64,000 nucleotides of DNA, from contig CM033744.1 of NCBI GenBank assembly GCA_019671005.1, positions 12,330,128 through 12,394,127 of the forward strand, given 5' to 3'. The stretch comes from Hibiscus mutabilis. Its lineage: Eukaryota > Streptophyta > Magnoliopsida > Malvales > Malvaceae. Below are positions 12,052 to 23,682 of the stretch, one piece after another; position 1 is the stretch's first letter, and each line of letters starts with the position of its first letter. A program made the translations under genes and the position numbers. Below the pieces are notes generated by a model. It did not search any database. It was not told where the DNA came from and saw nothing but the letters and a program-made list of their open reading frames with translations.

Positions 12052-12333
12052 ACATAAAGCTAAAAAATGCCATTAACATTTGACTGAATAGTCATTTTGA
12101 CCCATATTCTTTTTTTGAACTAATTTAACCTCTAACGTTTTATTTTGGGTCAAAATGGCCCCTCTGTGGATAAAAACTGTTAGTCAACTAATGATAAACA
12201 ACTTGAAATGACTTGACAGAATGGCGTGTCAAAAGAAAAAATATTATATATTTTATACAATTTTATAAAAATATTTTTTGACTAATGTGTCATTATGTAA
12301 TGTCAGCATATTTGTCGATATGACACTACTGTC
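12052..12333. mobile_element. Long foldback element, copy 2, left part
   Basis: It begins ACATAAAGCTAAAAAATGCC and follows copy 1 closely (CCTCTGTGGATAAAAACTG, AACTTGAAATGACTTGACAGAATGG). It breaks off at ATGGT (12334-12338), the target duplication of the LTR element inserted here. Confidence 0.7.
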
Positions 12334-12338
12334 ATGGT

Positions 12339-13577
12339 TGTAGCGATGTTTTTTCTCGCTAAAAAAATGTTTTTTTTTATTGTTTGAAAATATTTTCTTC
12401 CGCGTGGAGTTTTAGAAAACCCGGATTTTATTTAAAATTGAGTCGCCACCACCACTTAGGTAGGCGAACACCATAAAAACCGTAGATTTAAAATTGATGG
12501 GTTCGAGAGTCGATTTACGGATGGGAAGGATTAGCACCCCACACCGCCCAAAATTGGTACTTTAATAATTGCCGCTTTATTAATATTAAACTTTCCGGAT
12601 TAAAGTGACGATTAGATTAAAATTCGGTTATAAGTGCGAGTAAATTTTAAAGAACCCGTTATTCGAGAGTAAACGCCCAACCACTATCACTACGCACGAC
12701 ATCGGCCCGTTTACGCTAGAATAAAAAGGGCACCGCATTGACAAAATATATGTCCGTTATGCAAACTTAAAAATACATAGCAAATATAAATAAATATAAT
12801 GCGATAAAAATATAAACAAATAAGAGCATAATAAAATATTAATATAACATGAATAAAATACTAATCTAAAACATACATACATAAATATTAATCTAACTTA
12901 TAAATAAAAACATATCTAACATAAATAAAATACTAGTCTAAAACATACATAAATATTAATCTAACTTATAAAAACATATCATAAATAAAATATTAATATA
13001 AAACATAAATTTAAAACATACTAATCTAAAACATAGATAAACATACAAATTAAAAACACAATTTTAAATTAACTACTACTTCATTAAAATATAAAAATTA
13101 CAACATAAATAAAAAGGAAAGAAAATATACCTAACTAGGAGTTCGAACGACAAACCCCGATGGACCCCACCGAGATCTACCACGACCTCTCTCAAAAATA
13201 TTAACTTGATCGGACCTAAAATAGGACACCGATCGAACCAACTAGGACCAAGACATCGCCCGATCTGGGCTGGCGGGAGCCTAAGCTCCCTTATTCGCCA
13301 GCCCTTATGCCGGTTCAAATTGGCTTGCAATTTTCCAATTGCAATTGCCATTGCCATTTTGAATTGCAATTCCCCTTCAATTTTGCTTTCTTTGCCGTCT
13401 ATTTATAGAGGGAGGAGGGTGGCGTGGAGCCTTGTGCTCCACTCCCCCCCCTTTTTTATTATTAAATTCTTTTTTTTTTTTTTTTTTTTTTATTTATTTT
13501 ATTATTATTATTATTTATATATATTATTACAATAATACTAAAAATACTAAAAACCCGTACAAAAATGAGTGATTACT
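12339..13577 (-). repeat. 3' LTR of the Tat-like element
   Basis: It matches 16923-18173 throughout, including the AATATAAATAAATATAATGCG tract and CGTACAAAAATGAGTGATTAC end. The last base differs (T for A). In minus-strand sense it follows a purine-rich tract at about 13578-13595. Confidence 0.85.
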
Positions 13578-13964
13578 GATTTGCCCCTCTTTGCTTGTTC
13601 TTGTGAAACGAGAACAAAGCAAAGATCAAAAGCACTCATTTTTGTTTTATCTAACTAAACTTCTCTCTCCTTTTGACGCGTGTCTTCTTTCTTGGTAGAT
13701 CTTCATTCTCTTCTGCGCATGTCTTCTTTCTTGTTTTGGTTGATCCACCTTGTCACTCGGGAAGCAAAGCCTTCAAAATGGGGGTTGTTTGTTGGGAAGC
13801 CAAACCGAGTTCTTCTTGCTACATTATTGGTAATAAGCTAATACCTAAAGAGAGTTTGACCCGAGTGGCTACAACAACGACGCGAGGAGACCGGGTCGAA
13901 AGATAGATGTTGGACCCCACTACTTCCACCAAGAGAAGTAAGATCGGAGAACTTTGGTAACATG

Positions 13965-14207
13965 GATTCAACCACCCCATCAGCGGAGAGGCTGGATCGG
14001 ATAATGGCAACTCGGGACCGGCTACACCATCGCGGAGAGCAGGATCGAGGAGGATAGATCGCAACTTGGACCTAGCCACTCCATCAGCGGGGGTGCTAGA
14101 TCGGGCGATACATTTTTTTTGAATTTTCATTTTTCTTCTTTTTTCATTTTTTCTTTCTCTTTTTTTATTTTCTTCTTTTCTTTTTCCTTTTTTCTTTTGA
14201 TTTTTCT

Positions 14208-14248
<41 letters not shown>

Positions 14249-15400
14249 CTTTTTTCTTTTTCTTTTTCTTTTTCCTTTTGATTTTTCTTTTTTCTTTTTT
14301 TTCTTCCTTTTTTGATTTTTTCTTTTTTTTTCTTCCTTTTTTGATTTTTCTTTTTTTTTCCTTTTTTGATTTTTTCTTTTTTCATTAATAAAAAGGATTC
14401 GAAAATCAGTAAAGTTGGATTTATCAACGGAAAAGCAGAACATTAACTGGAACCCTACTACACCATCAGCGGATAAGTAGGATAGCAGCAACTTGGACCT
14501 AGCCACTCCATCAGCGGATGACTGGATCGGATAATGATGACCTGGAACCGGCTACACCATCAGCGGAGAGCAGGATCAGAGGACGACGGGAGCTTGGACC
14601 CTGTCACTCCATCACGGAGGATCTGCATTGGACAATTACGACTGGAACCGGCTACACCATCAACGGAGAGCAGGATCGAGGACGACGGAGCTTGGACCCG
14701 GTCACTCCATCGGCCGGATATTTGGATTGGACAATGACGACTTGGAACCGGCTACACCATCAGCGGAGAGCAGGATCTCGGGACGACGGGAGCTTGGACC
14801 CGACCACTCCATCAGCGGAGGGTTGGATTGAATCATGACGACCCTGGAACCGGCTACACCATCAGCGGAGAGCAGGATCTGAGGACGACGGGAGCTTGGA
14901 CCCGACCACTCTATCGGCGGAGGGTTAGATTGGATAATATGACGACTGGAACCGGCTACACCATCAGCGGAGAGCAGGATCGAGGACGGCGATGCGGCTT
15001 GACCGCCACTCCATCAGTGGAGGACTGGATCGGATAATGAAAGTTGATGAATTTTCTTTTGATTTTTTTTTCATTTTTTGTTTTTTCAATTTTTTTTTCG
15101 ACTTTTGATTTTTTTTCTATTTTTTCTTCTTCTTTTTTTCAACTCTATTTTTTGACAATTTTCTTTTTCTTTGAACTTTTACGTAAGTAAGAGACTAGAA
15201 AAATAGGTTTGGTTGCATCGTCATCGAGAGAAATGAGACCTAAATAGAATTTTGATCAGCTGGGGGAAAGGTTCGGATCTCATTGCACCATCAACGGAGA
15301 AACGAGATCTTCAGGATGTCTATCTTTTTGCACCATCAGCAGAAAAACAGAATCTGAAAATTGTTGGCCTATGACGAAGGCAAGATCCGGAAAAGTCTAC
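13965..15400 (-). repeat. Tandem repeat array, ~100-bp dimeric unit
   Basis: The anchor GGAACCGGCTACACCATCAG (or close variants) starts at 14449, 14544, 14644, 14744, 14846 and 14948, a period of 95-102 bases. A related GGACCCGACCACTCCATCAG half-unit lies about 52 bases after each anchor, so each unit is a diverged dimer of ~50-base subunits sharing CACCATCAGCGGAG. Further diverged units lie at 13965-14105 and 15225-15360 (GCACCATCAACGGAGAAACG). The frames it opens have no protein meaning. Confidence 0.85.
14110..14390. repeat. Polypyrimidine tract inside the Tat-like element
   Basis: About 280 bases of almost pure T with scattered C, interrupted by GATTTTTC motifs. It splits the tandem array. 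The lysine/arginine-rich or phenylalanine-rich translations are artefacts of composition. Confidence 0.8.
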
Positions 15401-16902
15401 TTACATTTGCTTCATGGCGGAGAGGTATGACCTACGATGAAAAACATTAATCGTAAATATTCCCAAAATTTTCTTGTTACCTTTTATTGATGTTTCAAAA
15501 TCCTCTTTGTGTTTGGCCTCTCTATGACTAAGGTTGGTTGTCGCATTGTTGCCCCTACTACCGAGGATGTCGGGTCTCTTTTTGAACCTTTTGTAAGCAA
15601 AAATGCATGAATTTTATGCCTAAATGCATGGTGACTTGGTGTATGCACTTAATCTAAATATATGACGTTTGCAACAATGGTTTAATGCAAGATGAATGCA
15701 ATCTAAATGCATGAATGTGATATGATTTTTACCCTCAAAGGGATGCCCTCTCATTTGGTCCCGTCGGGATCTTGGTTTTTTGTATGTGACGGTGCCCCAA
15801 CCTTAACTTGGGTTCGATCGGTCATCCGGGTGCATGCCCCAACATTTTATTCATCCCTATGCTATCGTCTCAAATCGTTCTTGAATTTGACACTTTGAGT
15901 GTGGATTCTATTGCCCCCTAGGTTGGGTTTATAAACTGTGTTGATTCATGGTAGCTTATTATTTTTTGATTGGGTGCAATTTTTTACTGATGTGGTCAAT
16001 GATGCAAGAGTTTGACTCGTCAATGAAGGTTGGACCTTGGCAAAGAATGCCCCTGATTGGGACCTTGTTAGAGGCACACTATTTGTAAAAAGATGGGGGT
16101 GCTTTTGGACATGCGCCAAGATCAAACTTTTGTAAGAGGCTTTGTAAGGTGCTAGATCGACCATCTTTGTTGTATTTAATGGGGCAACCCGAGGATTAGT
16201 TTTATTATTAAAAAATGAATGCATGCAAAATGTGTCCTAAATCGATGCAATGCAAAATTAAGATTGTGATGATGTTGTGCAATGATGCAGGTGAAATCAA
16301 TGCGATGAGAATAAAATGAAACGAGTTAGTACCAAATAAAATGATTAAATAAAACAAATGATATATAACAAAAATAGAGTAATAAAAACTGTACATAAAC
16401 AAGAAACAAGGCACGAGCCTAAATAGGGTGACCACTAATCGGACAGAGTTTCACATGGCTCTAAAGGGTTGGCTCCTACGGCTCACTATATGCGATTTTG
16501 GTGCTAAGAGGTACCGAATTGTCCTCATTTGTCTTCTACTAAGAGTAGCAAGGCCCCGGTCATCACCCATTATAGGCTCATTTCAATCGGGTTCAACTCG
16601 GGGGACCCATTCGCTTATACCCATACGAAGGAACGATATCCTCACGAAAGTATAAGGTACTCGAGCCCCGAAGGTACTTGCTAGGCCCATACGGGAGAAC
16701 GATATCTCCACGAAAGCATTAGCGTTTTCCCCCCACTTAAAAGAACAGATTTATATGCCATATTTTAAATGCGTTAAAATAAACGCGCAATTATAACCGA
16801 ATGTTACTTTAATAGTCACTTTAATTTGGAATTTTCGATATTAATAAAGCGGTAATTATTTGAAAAAAGCTCGACTCTCATTTGTTTTTGAAAAACAAAA
16901 AT
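15401..16902 (-). other. Non-coding 5' internal region of the Tat-like element
   Basis: No retroelement protein domain is seen. Two related segments, CCATACGAAGGAACGATATCC (near 16620) and CCATACGGGAGAACGATATCT (near 16685), each followed by CACGAAAG, show a local duplication. The end at 16903 is the primer-binding site. Confidence 0.6.
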
Positions 16903-16920
16903 TCCCCAGCGGAGTCGCCA
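16903..16920 (-). promoter_or_regulatory. Primer-binding site, tRNA-Arg type
   Basis: Minus-strand TGGCGACTCCGCTGGGGA lies two bases from the 5' LTR. This is the binding site typical of Tat/Ogre gypsy elements. The tRNA match was made from memory of the family. Confidence 0.8.
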
Positions 16921-16922
16921 TC

Positions 16923-18173
16923 TGTAGCGATGTTTTTTCTCGCTAAAAAAAATGTTTTTTTTATTGTTTGAAAATATTTTCTTCCGCGTGGAGTTTTAGA
17001 AAACCCGGATTTTATTTAAAATTGGAGTCGCCACCGGCCACTTAGGTAGGCCGAACACCATAAAAAACCAGAGATTTAAAATTGATGGGTTCGGGAGTCG
17101 GTTACGGATGGGGAAGGATTAGCACCCCCACACCGCCTAAAATTGGTACTTTAATAATTGCCGCTTTATTAATATTAAACTTTCCGGATTAAAGTGACGA
17201 TTAGATTAAAATTCGGTTATAAGTGCGAGTAAATTTTAAAGACCCGTTATTCGAGAGTAAACGCCCAACCACTATCACTACGCACGATCATCGCCTCGTC
17301 GCTTACTCGAATAAAAGGGCACCGCATTGACAAAATATATGTCCGTTATGCAAACTTAAAAATACATAGCAAATATAAATAAATATAATGCGATAAAAAT
17401 ATAAACAAATAAGAGCATAATAAAATATTAATATAACATGAATAAAATACTAATCTAAAACATACATACATAAATATTAATCTAACTTATAAATAAAAAC
17501 ATATCTAACATAAATAAAATACTAGTCTAAAACATACATAAATATTAATCTAACTTATAAAAACATATCATAAATAAAATATTAATATAAAACATAAATT
17601 TAAAACATACTAATCTAAAACATAGATAAACATACAAATTAAAAACACAATTTTAAATTAACTACTACTTCATTAAAATATAAAAATTACAACATAAATA
17701 AAAAGGAAAGAAAATATACCTAACTAGGAGTTCGAACGACAAACCCCGACTGGACCCCACCGAGATCTACCACGACCTCTCCAAAAATATTAACTTGATC
17801 GGACCTAAAATAGGACACCGATCGAACCAACTAGGACCGAAGACACTGCCCCGATCCTGGGCTAGCCGGGAGCCTAAGCTCCCTTATTCGGCCAGCCCTT
17901 ATGCCGGTTCAAATTGGCTTGCAATTTTCCAATTGCAATTGCCATTTTGAATTGCAATTCCCCTTCAATTTTGCTTTGCTGCCGTCTATTTATAGAGGGG
18001 AGGAGGGTGGCGTGGAGCCTTGTGCTCCACTCCCCTCCCCCTTTTTTATTATTAAATTCTTTTTTTTTTGCTTTTTTGCTTTTTTTTATTTATTTTATTA
18101 TTATTATTATTTATATATATTATTACAATAATACTAAAAATACTAAAAACCCGTACAAAAATGAGTGATTACA
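16923..18173 (-). repeat. 5' LTR of the Tat-like element
   Basis: Begins TGTAGCGATG and ends GTGATTACA. Followed by the ATGGT target copy. Near-identical partner of 12339-13577. Confidence 0.85.
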
Positions 18174-18178
18174 ATGGT

Positions 18179-18361
18179 GTGCATTGCCATGTAGGTTTAC
18201 ACATCATTTTAAGTTGTTTATCGTCAGTTGACTAACAGTTTTCATTCGCAGAGGGGCCATTTTAACCCAAAATGAAACGTTGGGGGTTAAATTAGTTAAA
18301 AAACGAATAAAAGCCAAAATGATTATTCAACCAAATGCTAGGGGCATTTTTTAACATTATG
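18179..18361. mobile_element. Long foldback element, copy 2, right part
   Basis: Continues copy 2 after the LTR element: ACATCATTTTAAGTTGTTTATCG...GCAGAGGGGCCATTTTAACCC...GGGGCATTTTTTAACATTATG. It pairs inverted with the left part at 12052-12250. Confidence 0.7.
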
Positions 18362-19477
18362 ACTTAAATCAAATGTTTCATCTCACTAAATCGATCTATA
18401 GTAGTAATAATAATCTTTTATATTTTGATAGTTTACTCTTAACCTTAGTATACTCGTAAAAAATATGCATTATTATGAGAAATAAAAAAGTATCATTATT
18501 ATGAACAAAAAAATATACATTATGTTTACAATGAATGGTTGAACTTTTCAATATATATGATTTTTCTTTGTTGAAAATAATACTTTTTTAACAAACATCT
18601 ATACTATTAATTAAAGTTTACCATATAAAATACTTAAAAAAACCTTTATTAAGATTTGAATATTAACTTCTATCACTATTCAAAAAAGAATAGTGACTTT
18701 TATGAAATCAAAGTGCAATTATTTTTTTTATAAATATTTGTCTTTAATATTAATTAAAGTACAAATAAATATTTAATCGAATCGAGCTATTTTTTTATCT
18801 AAATTAAAATTTATCTTTTAAAAAGAATAATTGTCATTAGTTTTTATAAATTATTTTCTTTCACTCACATTTATCGAATATCATTAGCCCGAATGAATAT
18901 GTTAGTTTATTAGTTTTAATTGTAAACATAAACTAATAAAATCAATACCAAGAAAAATATCGTCATGACTCATGCCACCCTACATTTAAATTTTTGAGAC
19001 TTGTCCGTTCAACAATGCTTCTGAAACGGTCGTTAGAGTTCCAAACGAAAAAATAATGTTAAACAAATACCTTTAACGTGCGCCGCGTCTTTCTGTCGAA
19101 TTTAGCGCCTAAACGAATGTTTTTCGTCTTTGAAAAATTTAACTTTTCCCTTCAAACGACTATTGAAGACCGATAGGCGTTAAAAATTTTCTGGTAAACA
19201 CAGCCTTATCCTGCATTTGGAATTTGCATCTAAAATCATTTCACTTCTTTCTTTTCAAATTATTCTGTTTATAAATCATTTATCTTTACTATTCAAATTG
19301 TATGTACAGTTAAGTGACAAATTTAAAATACATTATTATTATTATTATTATTATTATTTTGCATGCACCAGCGACTCATCATGTTCAAGTAAATTCTAAA
19401 GTGAAATATTTGTTTTGTATTCCAAAGCCCCAACTTTTAACTTTTACTTCACCGTGAAATATTAAGGATAAGTATCA
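18362..19477. other. AT-rich spacer with an (ATT)n microsatellite
   Basis: No gene seen. A run of about nine ATT units lies at 19332-19360. The stretch 18960-19200 is less AT-rich but has no coding frame. Confidence 0.4.
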
Positions 19478-19975
19478 GTAAAATTTGATTCGAAAAAATT
19501 AAATTTTTTATTGATTCAATGTAAAAATATTTAATTTGACTTGGCTCGAATCTTAATTTCACAAATTTGATTCAAAAAAATTAAATAAAGTTAGAATTGT
19601 AAATTAAAAATTCTAGTAACTCAAATTTTTTAATAATTAGTAAATTAATTTTCAATTTTAATTCGAGTCTTCCAGCTCTGCATAATATATATATATATAT
19701 ATATATATATCACATATAAAAACCCATAAAGAAATATGTACATGAAGAAATATGAAAAAAAATCATATATGATTATAAAAAATATTTTAAATTAAAACCA
19801 ATTAGTATCATACGTAATAGATTTTTACAGTTAAACTTGAATAAAAGCTCAAACAACACGACCCAAATAAAAAATTCAAATAAAACTTATGTTATAAAAT
19901 ATGACTCATTAATTCTACTGACTTAAAATTTTTTATTCGACACGACTTAATAGAATGTTTAGCCCTAATTAAGAG
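19478..19975. mobile_element. hAT-like element related to element 2, diverged
   Basis: Like 10531-11092 it has GATTCGAAAAAATT... on the left, an (AT)n block (19684-19710) followed by CACATATAAAA and GAAGAAATATG in the middle, and ATTCGACACGACTT...TTTAGCCCTAA on the right. Ends are decayed and no clear target duplication is visible. Confidence 0.5.
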
Positions 19976-20020
19976 TAAATATGTTCAACACTTGTACTCT
20001 AGCTGATTCATTGCTTTTTC

Positions 20021-20464
20021 CACGTGTTGAGATCGTAACGAGCCAGGTGTCAATGTTCCAAACCGTCAGCCTCAACCTATTCTGTCCAAGTAAAAATATA
20101 TGACTTCTTTTAAAAAAGAAAAATATTTTATTTTGAAATGCAGAAAATAAAATAAAATATAAGGAGGTGATGAAGTTTCTTGAAATAAACGCATCTACTA
20201 GTAATATTTATTTAGGTGTTGGATTAGGCTCGGGTTGAGGTTCGGTTGAAGACTTTTAAGCCATAGATAAGCACCTCCGATTCCCCATCCACCACCCACC
20301 ACTACAAAGTAACCCCACTTGTTTTCTTTCTTCTTCCCACACCCTTTTTCTCGAGAAAAAAAAAGTTTCCCAAGAAAGTTTCTTTCTCCCAAAACTGGCT
20401 CTAAATGATCAATATCGATAAAGAATCAAGTGTTAGAGAAATCAAACCAAAAAGCAGAAGAATC
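20021..20464 (+). promoter_or_regulatory. Promoter and 5' leader region of the PLATZ gene
   Basis: A G-box core CACGTG sits at 20021-20026, about 440 bases before the start codon, and a weak TATA-like AAAATATAAGG ends near 20164. From about 20310 the sequence becomes TTTCTTTCTTCTTCCC- and TTTCTTTCTCCC-rich, typical of a plant 5' leader. Transcription start is not determinable here. Confidence 0.4.
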
Positions 20465-21548
20465 ATGGTTAGCCCTTCCGGTTCCACCACCTTGTTGAAT
20501 TATTATATTACATGAATCAATATTGATGTTTTTTTTCCCTTTGCTTTGATTTCATCATGATATAAATCAGGGAGGAGGTGGTCCAGATGATGATAAAGAG
20601 GAAGTGAAGTGGCCGCCATGGCTGAAACCACTGCTTCAGACAAGCTTTTTCGCTCAATGCAAACTCCATGCCGATGCTCATAAGAGTGAATGCAATATGT
20701 ATTGCTTGGACTGCATGAATGGTGCTCTTTGTTCTCTTTGTCTTGCTTATCACAGAGACCATAGAGCTATTCAGGTAATATTAAAAAGGTTTTCTTTTGG
20801 TTTTGATCAACAAAATCATATGAATTTGCATTGGTTTGATGGTTGACAAAATTTGTGCTAAAAACCGGAGATTATGGGGTGTTATTGCAGATAAGGAGAT
20901 CTTCGTACCATGATGTGATAAGGGTTTCTGAGATTCAGAAATTCGTGGACATATCAGGGATTCAAACCTACATTATCAACAGTGCCAGGATCGTGTTCTT
21001 GAACGAGAGGCCTCAGCCTAGGCCCGGCAAAGGTGTCACCAATACCTGCCAAGTCTGCGACCGGAGCCTCCTCGATTCCTTCACCTTCTGTTCTCTCGGT
21101 TGCAAGGTAATTCATCTCCGTACGGTTAATTCCCATCATTTTTCTTAAACTGTGGTTACAAGTTAATATCTTTTTATTAATCTTAGCTCTTTAACAATGC
21201 ATACACCCTGCACATGAATTGCTCGAACTCAGATCATTTAGGGCCATTTGATGAGCTCAATTCTCAGCATTTTACTTGTATTTGGTTTGGTCCTTGATAT
21301 TTTTATGGTTGTATTAAAATCCTTTGCAGATTGTTGGGACATCAAAGAACTTCATCAAGAAAAAGATGTACAAGGAAACAGACGGATCCGATGCCGAGTC
21401 ATTGAATGGTGTTAGCAGCAGGAGCCCAAAGAGCAAAGTACAAAGCTTCATGCCGTCGACGCCGCCGCCAACGGCCGTGAAGACGGCGAAGCGGAGGAAG
21501 GGAATTCCTCACCGAGCTCCAATGGGAGGTCTCATCATAGAATACTAA
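20465..21548 (+). CDS. PLATZ zinc-binding transcription factor (4 exons)
   Basis: Coding exons 20465-20467 (only the ATG), 20571-20774, 20891-21106 and 21330-21548, with GT...AG introns all in phase 0, give 213 aa. Residues 31-65 fit the PLATZ signature C-x2-H-x11-C-x2-C-x5-C-x2-C-x3-H-x2-H (C31, H34, C46, C49, C55, C58, H62, H65), and 122-140 fit C-x2-C-x10-C-x3-C. WPPWLKPLL (15-23) precedes it, and a basic KRRKGIPHRAP (195-205) near the C-terminus is probably nuclear-localising. PLATZ proteins are plant-specific, bind A/T-rich DNA and usually repress transcription. Some associate with RNA polymerase III factors. Length, domain order and splice sites are normal, so the gene is probably functional. 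The start was chosen because ATG splices in frame to a GGGG-PDDD leader, as in many PLATZ genes. An internal ATG at the KWPPW codon (20604) would lose this. Member identity and targets are unknown. Confidence 0.93.
21168..21262 (-). mobile_element. SINE-like copy S3 in PLATZ intron 3
   Basis: CTTTAACAATGCATACACCCTGCA...GCTCGAACTCAGATCATTTAG parallels the minus-strand copy at 26190-26265 (CCTTAACAATGCACACACACC...GATTTGAACCCG...). It is diverged and lies wholly inside the intron, away from the splice sites. Confidence 0.4.
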
Positions 21549-21900
21549 TACTAATAGTAATATAGCTTTTATCTTCTTCCCTGGACTGATATAGCAAGCA
21601 ATGTGAAAACACCTGAGCCTTGAGCCTCAGGAGGCCGGTGTTAGAAACTAAACCATACCAATTACCAAATGCCATTATTGTACATAAAAATGGGTCAAAA
21701 AAGCAAAATAAAAATAAAAAACTAGTAAGAAATAGGAAGATATGGGTTTGATATGATAAAGATCAGTAGCTTGATGAGTAGGCTTTTGAGAATGTTTATT
21801 GTAATATATTTATATAATATATAGTTTGGATGTATTTTTATTAAAAATTATACTGTGAAAATGAAATTAAAGGAGTGATGAGTAGACAATTTATAAAGAT
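21549..21900 (+). terminator. 3' untranslated region and poly(A) signal region of PLATZ
   Basis: After the stop there is a plant-like AT-rich 3' region. AATAAA occurs at 21707-21712, and TTTGTATT-type and TGTAAT words follow (near 21800). The cleavage site cannot be fixed from sequence. Confidence 0.5.
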
Positions 21901-23682
21901 TCTTTGTTTTATACTTATTGTTCTACTGATGACATTCCTTTATACCAAAGTACTCATGTTTTACCATGAGATGGAAAAACTTCACTCTCCCACGCGACCC
22001 AAAGGCGCGTGGGAAAAGTTTTAACTTAGGCTGAATTTTGGTGATCTTTTGTTGTTAAATTGAAGCAAGTGGAAAGTTTTCCTTTTTCTTCCAGAGTGTT
22101 TCCCCACGTTATCTCTCTATTCGCATTATGATGAAGTTATTTTTTTTTAAAGAAAGCAGAGTTGTTCGGGTAAAATTTAGGACTTAATCGCGATTTAATA
22201 TCTATAATATATAATTTAAAAGAATATAAAAAATAAAGATGAATAAATTGATAAGCCGAGCTTGCTCAAGTTGATTTTTAATTTTAAAAGTGAGAATAAT
22301 TAGAAAAAAATATTAATCTACGTCATTTTTGTTTGTACCTAAATAATTAAATTGTTTTATGATTTGGTTACTGATTTTCATGTTTATTTATTTTCTCTTT
22401 CATTTTAACTTAATTTCAACTAAATTTAAACTATAAGTTTCTCAACAACTTTAAAATATCTGTATAATAATTTTAACTAAATATAAACTAATTAACGATG
22501 CCAGTAATTAATCTTTAATTAAAGTTGTAAATAAACATAATAACGCATGAATATATATAGAAAATTATTTGATGCATGTCATTGAAATTTTTTTTCACAC
22601 GCGGGCTTTTAAAGCAGCTTTTTTAGGGGCTTTAAACGCTAAACTTTAATTTTTAAAACTTAAACTTTAAATTTTAAACCATAAAATCTATTCTCAAACT
22701 TTAAAATCTAACCACAAATATTAAAACTTTAATTCTAAACTTTAACATCTAAACCCTAAAAACTAAGCACTTATAAAAAACAAGTTTTTACCGTCCGTGT
22801 ATAGAACATTTCCCATATATAAAATTGAAGAATTATGGTAGTGATATAATTTTGGTTTTGTGTTGGGTAGTTTTATACTAAAACAGGCTTTGTCTTCATT
22901 ACATTTACATGGGAGGCTGTAAGAGAAGATCGTAATCATTATATGATTTTCTTAAAATTGAATGCCTTGCTTTCACACTCCCAAGTTTTAGGAACTCAAA
23001 CTTTTCTTTTCTTGGAAACCTCCATATCCATGGCCATGCAACTTATGAACTTGCTTGTATTGGCGTGCTTATTTAGGAAACATTCATCATTAGTATTTTA
23101 TAAAAAAAGTACAAATTGATTAGTTTTAATTTAATAAAAGTTTAAAATAGTTAATTGGTTTTCTAAAAGGAACCGTTTTTAATATTTTTGTACTAACATA
23201 CAAGATCAATAATTACAATTTTAATTTTGTAATATTTAAAAGTTTAATGATCAAAATAAATAATTTAAGATGATTTATTAAAATTTTAAACTTTATTCTA
23301 ATTATTTAAGCAATATATTTTATTTAAATTTAATTATAATATGTATGAATATTAAAAAATATTTTTTATATATTTTAAATAGTCAAACAATATTCTAAAA
23401 AACAAAAGAATAAAAACAATATTTGATTGCGGGGTAGTTGATCGAGTCTTTGGTATGCAAACGATACAAGTAATTTAATAACATTTGCAATTATCTTCAA
23501 ACTCCTTAAAGAATCTAAAATTACAAAAAGAACCTCGCCCGTTAAATTATAAATGCTGATAAGGTCTTGACAATGACACATATTTTGTCTTTTTCACCGG
23601 TAAGGCCGAAATTTTATTTTCCTATTTTCTACAATTAGTATTTTCTTACCAAATAATATTATGTTTAGTAAAATATATATTT
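21901..23682. other. AT-rich intergenic spacer
   Basis: No gene is seen. Bases 22620-22800 are a degenerate run of CTAAA/TTTAAA words with a few true CCCTAAA. A short imperfect hairpin, CCCACGCG...CGCGTGGG, lies at 21990-22013. Confidence 0.4.

Larger units (their letters stand above)
12339..18173 (-). mobile_element. Complete non-coding Tat/Ogre-type LTR retroelement (5.8 kb)
   Basis: Two near-identical LTRs (12339-13577 and 16923-18173) begin TGTAGCGATG. The element is bounded by a perfect 5-bp duplication ATGGT (12334-12338, 18174-18178). On the minus strand the 18 bases next to the right LTR read TGGCGACTCCGCTGGGGA, the tRNA-Arg-type primer-binding site of Tat/Ogre gypsy elements, and a purine-rich AAAGAGGGGCAAATC precedes the left LTR. 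Orientation is therefore minus, with the 5' LTR on the right. The ~3.3-kb interior has no gag or pol. It holds a tandem repeat array, a long polypyrimidine tract and short frames only. It must move using proteins supplied by another element (a LARD-like derivative). LTR differences by eye are mostly small indels, so insertion looks recent. It interrupts the foldback element. Confidence 0.85.

Noticed and set aside
13819..14506. Frames of over 100 codons rich in Lys/Arg (minus) or Phe/Ser (plus)
   Set aside because: They arise from the polypyrimidine tract in a non-coding retroelement; no domain or codon pattern supports a protein.
14518..15037. Overlapping open frames through the tandem array
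   Set aside because: Three frames stay open because the repeat unit lacks stops; translation is only the repeat and lies in a retroelement.
13965..15400. CRISPR-like regular repeats
   Set aside because: Units are tandem without unique spacers and lie between two LTRs in plant DNA.
20517..20762. Minus-strand frame of 81 codons opposite PLATZ
   Set aside because: It lies antisense to the zinc-binding exon and extends into intron 1; no known family.
20604..20846. PLATZ starting at the internal ATG (20604)
   Set aside because: The upstream ATG at 20465 with a good GT...AG intron adds a leader usual for the family; the reading through 20774 is intronic.
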